Below are positions 56,701 through 64,000 of a stretch of DNA of 64,000 nucleotides, piece by piece. Below the pieces are notes generated by a model. It was not told where the DNA came from. It worked only from the letters and a program-made list of their open reading frames with translations, and ran no database searches. A program made the position numbers and the translations under genes. Within the stretch, counting starts at the first letter, position 1. Each line of letters opens with the position of its first letter. Location: contig JAFEVB010000001.1 of NCBI GenBank assembly GCA_032629725.1, positions 992,001 through 1,056,000 on the forward strand, in the 5' to 3' direction. The DNA is from Gremmenia infestans. Its lineage: Eukaryota; Ascomycota; Leotiomycetes; Helotiales; Hamatocanthoscyphaceae.

Positions 56701-58319
56701 ACTTGCACCAGGGGAGACACCGCCGATACTTTTTGATGACCCTCGGGCATCGATCTTGAACTTTAAGCCTACCGAACCTCTTCGAATTACATGCTTGACG
56801 ATCGGCTCGCGAGGAGATGTTCAGCCATACATTGCGCTATGCAAGGGTTTGATTGCTGAAGGCCACAAACCTAAAATAGCAACGCATATCGAGTTCAAAG
56901 ACTGGGTAGAGGGTCATGGGATTTCTTTTGTACCGGTAGCTGGCGATCCAGCGGAACTCATGAATTTATGTGTGGAATATGGGATGTTCACATACTCATT
57001 CTTGAGAGAAGCTTCGTCCAAGTTCCGCGGCTGGATTGATGGCCTGCTCTCTAGTTCATGGAAGGCTTGCCAAGATACTGACATTTTGATCGAGAGTCCG
57101 AGTGCGATGGGTGGCATTCACATTGCGGAAGCTCTTAAGATACCGTACTTCCGCGCCTTCTCCATGCCATGGACACGAACGCGAGCATACCCCCACGCTT
57201 TTGCCGTACCTGATCACAAAATGGGTGGTGGTTACAACTACATCACTTATGTCATGTTCGATAATATTTTCTGGAAGTCTATTGCAGGCCAAGTCAATGC
57301 ATGGAGGAAGAAAGAGCTGAACTTGCAGCCCACAAGCCTTGAGAAGTTGCAGCCTAACAAGGTGCCATTTCTCTACAACTTCAGCCCTTCAGTCGTTATA
57401 CCTCCTCTCGACTATAGCGATTGGATTCGAGTCACTGGATATTGGTTCCTTGACGAAGGGGGTAACTATGAGCCTCCGAAAGAGTTGACCAATTTTATCA
57501 AGAAGGCTCGTGATGATGGCAAGAAATTGGTGTATATTGGATTTGGATCAATAGTCGTCGCCAATTCTGCAGCCCTCACCGAAACAGTTGTCAAGTCTGT
57601 ATTAAAGGCTGGAGTCAGATGCATACTTTCCAAAGGATGGTCGGATCGTTTGGACAAGAAAGGCGCAACCGATATCGAGGTGCCTTTACCGCCAGAAATA
57701 TTTTTGGTCAAGTCGGTGCCCCACGACTGGCTCTTCACCCAGATTGATGCGGCAGCTCATCACGGTGGAGCAGGCACCACTGGTGCTAGTTTGAGGGCGG
57801 GTCTTCCCACCATTGTCAAGCCATTCTTTGGGGATCAATTCTTCTTTGGGAATCGGGTTGAGGATCTAGGCGTTGGCATTGTTGTCAAGAAGGTCAACGT
57901 CAGTTCTTTCGCCCGCGCCTTGTGGCTGGCGACAAATGATCAGAGAATGATAGTCAAAGCGAAGATATTGGGTGAAACAATTAGAAGTGTAGGATTTCCA
58001 TATTCGCTCCTCTTGTCGCAAAATACTAACAAAAGTACAGGAGAACGGTGTGAACACAGCAATACAGTCCATTTACAGAGATCTCGAGTACGCCAAATCT
58101 CTTATCAAGAATAGCGATGGGAAGATTCCCGACGATACACTTGAGGACTCTGAGGAGAGTTGGACCTTCATTGGGGACGATAATGAGCCGGATTTAATGA
58201 GCAGAATTCATAACTGGGAAAACATGGCTCAGTCCGGAATGGTACGGAGTAAGATATCGGGGTCTAGGGCGTCTGGGAAATCGGAGACAGATGACTTTGC
58301 TGACATTGGTGCTGCATGA
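53799..58319 (+). CDS. atg26: Sterol 3-beta-glucosyltransferase Atg26/Ugt51
   Basis: Five exons (53799-54498, 54545-54642, 54691-55134, 55184-57988, 58041-58319) join in frame to 1441 aa. A GRAM domain (about 210-270), then a PH domain (about 272-365, 'VVKSGYLAKSGRRNPKYNRYWFRLKGDVLSYY'), a long Ser-rich linker, and a second GRAM domain (near residues 640-720) precede the glycosyltransferase-28 fold. The catalytic region starts with LRITCLTIGSRGDVQPYIAL and contains the sugar-nucleotide motif HHGGAGTTGASLRAGLPTIVKPFFGDQFFFGNR. The enzyme transfers glucose from UDP-glucose to ergosterol. In some fungi it is needed for pexophagy. The last exon is found only by splicing out 52 nt. Confidence 0.95.
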
Positions 58320-59760
58320 TAATGACAATCTTCGTGTTTGCGTGTATTAGAGCGAGAGAGTTGGGAGTTGGTTCTAGCGTTGACGTTTAACGAGCATTTT
58401 ATTTGGATGAATGGGGATCATAGGATGCACAGGATTGGAATGACTTAATGAGGGCAGATAATTTGTATGAAGGATGCTAGCTGGTAGTTAATTATGGGTA
58501 GGCTCTTTAGACTGAATATTAATAGAGGTATACTTGAGACTCTCTTGACTCTACTCTGACTTTTGTTATTATTGCGCTGGAGGCTAAAGAAGACTTGTCT
58601 CGACTGACTCGTAAATGCGAGATAAGTGGGAGCATAATAATAAGCACGGGGATTGCACAAGGACGCAAAGACACAAGGGCATTGGTGCTTTGACTGCCTT
58701 TTCGTTGATGCGCTAGCCGGAGGGGTGTCTATGCCACCAGGAGCAGTACCCTATTGTGGTGAATAACAGGGGAGCCACGGTAGGTAATTTCGAAGACTTA
58801 TTTGCAGGCCCTTCCTTTTAGTAATAGGAATAAAGGATGCTAAGTGCTCATCAAGATGTTAGAAGTATTCTTTGGGAATAAATCATTCGGTTTATACAGG
58901 CTTTCGCCTACTCTCAGCTCTCCCCGCTGTGAGTCATGTTATTCTTCTTCGGTGTCAAACGGGTCTGGCTGAAGTTTTTCAGGATTAAGTATATAGCCAT
59001 CCTCCCCCTCCCCCTCTAATCGTTCTTTGTTAAGGTCCTCTTCTGTCGGCTCTATACGTGTTAAGCATCTTGGCCCTCATCTAATACTTAGGGTCCTCGG
59101 CTCGGGTCCTCTCTCCACAGACGTTTAAACGTTTGCTTATTATATCTCTTGTTCCTATAGACCTCTTTTTGTGTTAAGGATTCGTTTCCTTACCATGACA
59201 TTGGTACTTTAAAGAGATACAAAACAAATGTGTGAAATCATCCACAAACTCTGAAAACAGCATACTTGTAACCCCACCGTTTCCGGTGTGCATACAACAC
59301 CACCCCGACACGTGACTTCCCCATTCCGCTTCGTCCAATCATATTTTAGTTCATGGTCTCCTTCTCTTATTTAAAGGCCTCGCCTCGCATCGAATTTACC
59401 TATGCTCTCCCGCAGTAGCTCAGGACCAGGACCCAGCACCACTATTTACATTCGCGACACTTACTTTAATAAGCATTTCAACCACAATTCGCAACGGTTT
59501 GATATCTGCGAAAAAGAACGAAACACAGAGAGGGGAATTTCAAAGGTGAATATTCTGAGCAAGGGCAGGCATCAAAAATGTACCCCACGCGACAAGTCTA
59601 TGAGAGCGTTGCGTGAACCGTAAAGCTTGAATTGAGAGATCGTAGGTCATTCTGCGTATTGACGCGCCACGCGCAATGCCACCCACCCCTCGTTCTCGCT
59701 CTACTCCTAACACGCAACACTATGTGCTAACTCCTTTTCTGCAGAAGATCCGAAACGCGC
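58320..59760. other. 1.4 kb intergenic region
   Basis: No supported gene. It contains the 3' flank of the sterol glucosyltransferase gene and the promoter of the Fcp1-like gene, including a TATTTAAAGG element near 59369-59378. Short ORFs at 59402-59623 and 59676-59909 overlap the promoter and lack family features. Confidence 0.5.
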
Positions 59761-62492
59761 ATGAGCACAAGCACAATGATTCTCTCCCTCGGTCCTCAGC
59801 TGAAGTATCCTATAACTATCAACCGGATACTCAAAAAGAAGGGCGATTCCGTCAAGAAGCAAGAGAACATCTTAGAATACACTTTCACGTGGCTGAAGAC
59901 GGTCGGTGATAGTACCTCGGAATGGAACCAATGGCAAGAAGAACAAACAACAATTGCGGACTGGGATAGTCCTGTGGACGGCAGCATCAAGCAATGGAAG
60001 CTGAGGGAAGGAATGGTCATCACGAAGGATATGCCCTTTGTGGAGATTGAGGAGGCGTGTCCGCATTCGGTACAGTTCCAGGGACTCTGCGGCATGTGTG
60101 GCAAGGATATGACGGAGATGTCGTGGGCGAGCGCGGGTGACGATACCGAGCGCGCAAAGATCAATATGATTCACGACCAGACGGCGCTGCGCGTTAGCCA
60201 CGAAGAGGCATCGAAGGCGGAACAGGAGACACAACGGCGGCTGTTGCAGCATAGGAAACTGTCGCTGGTGGTGGATCTCGATCAAACTATCATACATGCT
60301 TGTATTGAGCCTACGGTTGGAGAGTGGCAGAGCGATCCTACTTCGCCGAATTATGAGGCTGTAAAGAATGTGAGGTCTTTCCAGTTGAATGATGATGGTC
60401 CGAGGGGCGTGGCTTCAGGATGCAACTACTATATCAAGATGCGACCTGGCCTGAAGGAGTTCCTAGCTAGCATTGCGGAGCTATACGAACTACACGTCTA
60501 CACAATGGGTACTCGAGCATACGCCTTGAATATTGCCAAGATCGTGGACCCGGACAAGAAGTTATTTGGAGATCGAATTATCAGCAGAGATGAGAACGGC
60601 AATATGACTGCAAAGAGTTTGGCACGATTGTTCCCCGAGAATACGAAGATGGTGGTTATCATTGATGATCGTGCGGATGTATGGCCAAGTAATAGGCTCA
60701 ATCTTATCAAAGTCGTTCCATATGACTTCTTTGTTGGAATCGGAGACATCAACTCGAGCTTTTTACCAAAGCGCGAAGAATTGCCAAAACCCGATGCGCC
60801 GAAGAAGCTCTTAAAGTCGGAAACCGAAAAGACAGCAGAAAGCCCAACCGAGGATGCTCCAGCAGCGCCAAAGCCAGCCGATGAAGAGAAGAAAGATGAA
60901 TCATTGCCCAGTCAAGGAGGCAAGGTCAGCGCATTAGAAGAGCTTGTCCGAATGGGTGGAGGCGACGATCAACAATTACTACAAGAGCAAACAGCCGAGC
61001 AAGAGAAGTTCTTAGAGAAGCAAATCAAGGACCGGCCATTACTGCACATGCAAGAGGAGCTCGAGAAGGAAGAGAGCGATGAAGTCGAAGCCGAGGCCAC
61101 GGAGGAGAAAGAGAAGAATGGCGAGGCGACACAAGAGCCACATCCCCATCACAGACATAAGATATTGAATGATGACGATGATGAACTTATTCACCTGGAA
61201 CAACATCTTACGGCAGTGCATAAAGCTTTTTACGATGAGTATGATGGCAAACTTGTCAATGCTCATGGAGGCCGAATTGCGCAGCTCAAGCCAGGACACA
61301 ACAAGAAGGTGTCCATCAAGGGGGATAAGGCAGATCTTCAGATAGTTCCTGATGTTGCTATTGTAATGCCACGGCTCAAGTAAGTTTTCTTGACTAACCT
61401 GCTTTCGAATAGGCGTGCTAATGGAAACAGGAAGCAAACATTGGCTGGTTGCGTGATTGTGATGTCGGGGCTAGTGCCGTTGGGGGTTGATTTATTAAGG
61501 TACTTTAATTCATTTACAACTCATATATCACATGATGACGCTATCAAAGAGTCAGGAATTATGCTGGATGCTGACGTTGTTGAAATATTTAGGTCTGAGA
61601 TCGCTCTACAAGCGGAAAGCTTCGGGGCTAAAGTCGAAATCAAGTGAGCTCACTGAACCGTGCAATCCTGTTTGTGGCTAATAGAACATAGGGTCTCGAA
61701 GAAAATCACACACCTTGTCGCTTCGACGAATAGGACACGTACGACGAAAGTTCGGCAAGCGGCTCGATATCCAAATATCAAGATCGTGAACCAAGTATGG
61801 CTCGTAAATTCCATGAGCAAGTGGGCGAAGGAGGATGAGAACGAATATCTCGTAAGTACCCTATTCCTAACCCCGTTTCTTAGCGATCATGCTGACAGCC
61901 CCAGGTCCACATTTCCGAAGCAGACCGCAAACCCCGCGACGGCGACCTTTCCAGTGGCGCGGAAGGAGTCCATGACTCTGACGAATCCTCCGATGAAGAT
62001 GACATCCCTGCTGGCAGCCAGTCGGTCAGCAGCAGCGAAGATGAAGACGAGGAAGGCGTCATCCCTAGCGATATCGAAGGGCACTCTCCAATCGACGACT
62101 TGAAGGGCTTCAATTGGGACGAAGTCGACGACGAGCTCGCGGAATTCATGGGCAGTGATTCGGAGAGTGAGAATGACAGTGATAGGGAGAGCACTAGGGG
62201 AATAAAGAGGGCGAGGAGTGAGAAGAGTGATGATGGCGAGGATAGTGATGAGAGTACGAGCCGTCTGGTTAAAAAGCAAAATACGGCGAAGAGCAGAATT
62301 ACGGGCTTGAAGAGTGTAAAGACGCCGCAGAGCATCAGTAGTCTTCCTACACCAGGTGTTACAGGGGATGAAGAGGATGTGGTAGAGGATGATAGTAGTA
62401 TTGGAGATGACCTTGAGAAGGAAATGGAGGCGGAAATGGAGGCAGAATTGGCGCGCGAGGAGGAAGAAGAGGCTAAGAGTAGTGGTGGTTAG
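59761..62492 (+). CDS. fcp1: RNA polymerase II CTD phosphatase Fcp1
   Basis: Five exons (59761-61379, 61431-61499, 61593-61643, 61692-61851, 61905-62492) join in frame to 828 aa. The catalytic FCPH domain carries the DxDxT nucleophile motif (VVDLDQTIIHA, near residue 176) and later VVIIDDRADVWPSN. A BRCT domain lies near residues 540-645 (LAGCVIVMSGLVPLGVDLL, KKITHLVAS, IKIVNQVWLVNSMSKW). The C-terminal tail is highly acidic and contains a Fcp1-like KGFNWDEVDDELAEFMGSD block. It dephosphorylates Ser2/Ser5 of the Pol II CTD in the nucleus. The alternative acceptor at 61412 also keeps the frame (RANGNRKQ), so exon 2 could be slightly longer. Confidence 0.93.
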
Positions 62493-62925
62493 CTGCTTGC
62501 TATTCGTTTTATCATATTTCGATGGTTGTCTGTCATACTTAGCGATAGGCAGGCATACCCTCATCATATCAAAGGGGCAATGGCGTTTTCTCTGGGGTTG
62601 AGGATATTGGGGCTGGGAGGTGGGTGGGTTGCATAGCAGGGGCGTTCATTCTTGAGCGACTTGGGACGATTCTTGTAAATGACATTCAAATTTTCTCTAT
62701 CCTTGATAATCATCTGTGAAATCGACATAAAAAGTATACGGTAGGTAGGTAGGTAGGTAGGTATAATCGTAATCCTCCTCCACTCACTCCACTTCAAAAG
62801 GCAGAGCGGTCAAACCCGGCAAATCTTCCCATTCCACACTAGCGCGTAATCGAGCTCCGCTTCAAAGCAACCTCACTCCTGGGTCTAGCACTTGAGCAAG
62901 CAATTGCAACACATCCACAAACACA
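62493..62925. other. Intergenic region with (GTAG)n
   Basis: 433 bp between two plus-strand genes. A GTAG tandem repeat lies at 62741-62763 and a TATA-like element near 62730-62737. No gene is supported. Confidence 0.55.
62741..62763. repeat. (GTAG)n microsatellite
   Basis: Five to six tandem GTAG units in the promoter of the GRIM-19 gene. Confidence 0.85.
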
Positions 62926-63618
62926 ATGCCTCAAGATCTGCCGCCCTCGGGGGGCTATGGTGCCGTGCAATACAAGGTATGTATTTTGCCCATCCTGTGT
63001 CTGTTCATTCGCCCGCTGCTCCCCTCGCGAAGAGCATGAAGAAGAAGCAGAAGCAGATGTTAGGAATGGAATGGAATGGATAGGAGGTGGTGGCAGGAGC
63101 AGGCTATGGATAGAATGATGGCTAATTGCACACAGAGAAATCTGCCAGCGCGAGGATTCCGACCGGCTGTCATGCTCGCGGGTATGGTGGGGGTCATGAC
63201 ATATGGGTTTTGGAAGCTAGGCAAGGGGATCAGGCAACAGAAGTATGGTTTACCCATCCAGGCTCCAACGCGGCATACGCGGTTTCGTTCTGGATAGGAT
63301 CAATGAATGAATGAATGCTGATGTGAACGGAATGAATAGTGAACTCGCACGCGAAAAGATGTGGTCGCGCATCCACCTCATTCCGATGTTGACGGCAGAG
63401 GAAGACCGGGATTTGGTGCGGAGGCATCTGGCGGATCAGGCGAGGGAGAAGGCGCTGTTGGGGACTCAGACGAGTCCGTATAATAGTGATAAGTATGTGG
63501 GGGTTCTTTTCTTGTGGAGGGGATGGGGATTCCGGGATTGGAGTGCAGATGCTAATGTCTGGGATATAGATACGTACGACCAACATACGCCATTACACCA
63601 AGCCAGGTATCAAAGTAG
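62926..63618 (+). CDS. NADH:ubiquinone oxidoreductase subunit NDUFA13/GRIM-19
   Basis: Four exons (62926-62976, 63136-63242, 63340-63492, 63570-63618) join exactly in frame to 119 aa, close to the fungal family size. The start MPQDLPPSGGYGAVQYKRNLP matches the GRIM-19 family. One transmembrane helix follows (PAVMLAGMVGVMTYGFWKLG), then ELAREKMWSRIHLIPMLTAEEDRD and the conserved end YVRPTYAITPS. It is an accessory subunit of mitochondrial complex I, spanning the inner membrane. The exons are mostly too short to be found as single ORFs, so splicing was needed to see the gene. Confidence 0.92.
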
Positions 63619-63773
63619 GATATTGCACAAACTCGAGGCGTGGTTCGAGCAGGGGACACTGTATTGTACATAAAGTGAAGGGGTATCAAGCAGCAACTAG
63701 AAAATCGACAAAAACATTACCCATCTATGGCCCCCTTTGCTCATATATCGGGCTCTTCTGTCCCCGCAACATC

Positions 63774-64000
63774 TCATTCATCTTCAACCACTTTTCTTTT
63801 CTGTACCAGCTCCACAATCCTCTCGTTATGCCCAACATTAATTCCAAGTTCTTTCCCCCGTTTTACAATGTACCCATTGATGTACCCCACTTCCGTCTCT
63901 CTCCCCGCCCGGAAATCTTGTAGCATGGAGCTGGTATTCGCCGCGGTTTTCTCTGCTACGTCCAAGACCTTGAGCTCCAAATTATCTTTGCTGAATCGTT
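63774..64000 (-). CDS. 2-dehydropantoate 2-reductase, C-terminal fragment
   Basis: The coding strand enters from the right edge and stops at 63774, so only the last 74 residues are seen. The segment TSSMLQDFRAGRETEVGYINGYIVKRG is the signature of the ketopantoate reductase C-terminal (ApbA_C) domain, where the Ser and the Glu/Asn positions bind the substrate. The tail KELGINVGHNERIVELVQ also fits. Fungal members of this family include true pantothenate-pathway enzymes and paralogues of unknown function, which the fragment cannot distinguish. It is convergent with the GRIM-19 gene, 155 bp apart. Confidence 0.85.
   Translation of the reverse strand, partial: RFSKDNLELKVLDVAEKTAANTSSMLQDFRAGRETEVGYINGYIVKRGKELGINVGHNERIVELVQKRKVVEDE

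Overview
The window is chromosomal DNA of a filamentous ascomycete (Pezizomycotina). Evidence: dense genes on both strands with short GT-AG introns, intron-rich metabolic genes next to intron-poor housekeeping genes, a DIM-2-type DNA methyltransferase, UstYa/DUF3328 proteins, and a bifunctional prenyltransferase-terpene cyclase, a protein type known from fungi. Gene content resembles Leotiomycetes, but that placement is inference. I see 22 intact or near-intact protein genes, one frameshifted gene, one small stop-interrupted ORF and one gene cut by the right edge. No tRNA, rRNA, CRISPR or intact transposon was found. Exon models were built by hand from splice consensus, frame continuity and family motifs; most close exactly in frame. 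|| Left arm (0.9-17.6 kb): two adjacent UstYa-like genes, an orphan gene with a TATA box, then housekeeping genes: an EVE-domain protein, the SWI/SNF subunit Swi1 behind a 3.2 kb upstream region, mitochondrial ribosomal protein mL49, eIF3 subunit e, and a medium-chain dehydrogenase/reductase gene with two frameshifts. || Centre (18.4-26 kb): a compact terpenoid biosynthetic locus. A cytochrome P450 (minus) and a bifunctional terpene synthase (plus) are divergent across a 553-bp shared promoter, and a 2-oxoglutarate/Fe(II) dioxygenase lies convergent to the synthase. The expected logic is assembly of a C20 or C25 prenyl diphosphate and its cyclisation by one polypeptide, then oxidation by the P450 and the dioxygenase, the same enzyme classes as in fusicoccin and brassicicene pathways. 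|| Right of the cluster (26.5-32.2 kb): an OTT_1508-like deaminase-fold protein and a Ras GTPase-activating protein. A gene-poor 4.6 kb stretch (32.2-36.9 kb) follows, with short repeats and a palindrome but no supportable gene. || Right arm (36.9-64 kb): a membrane protein of unknown family, a small stop-interrupted transmembrane ORF, a NYN-domain protein, a DIM-2-like cytosine methyltransferase with a six-codon first exon, a small orphan, an Mtf2-like mitochondrial protein, a Cmr1-like WD-repeat protein, sterol glucosyltransferase Atg26, the RNA polymerase II CTD phosphatase Fcp1, the complex I subunit GRIM-19/NDUFA13, and the C-terminal end of a ketopantoate reductase.
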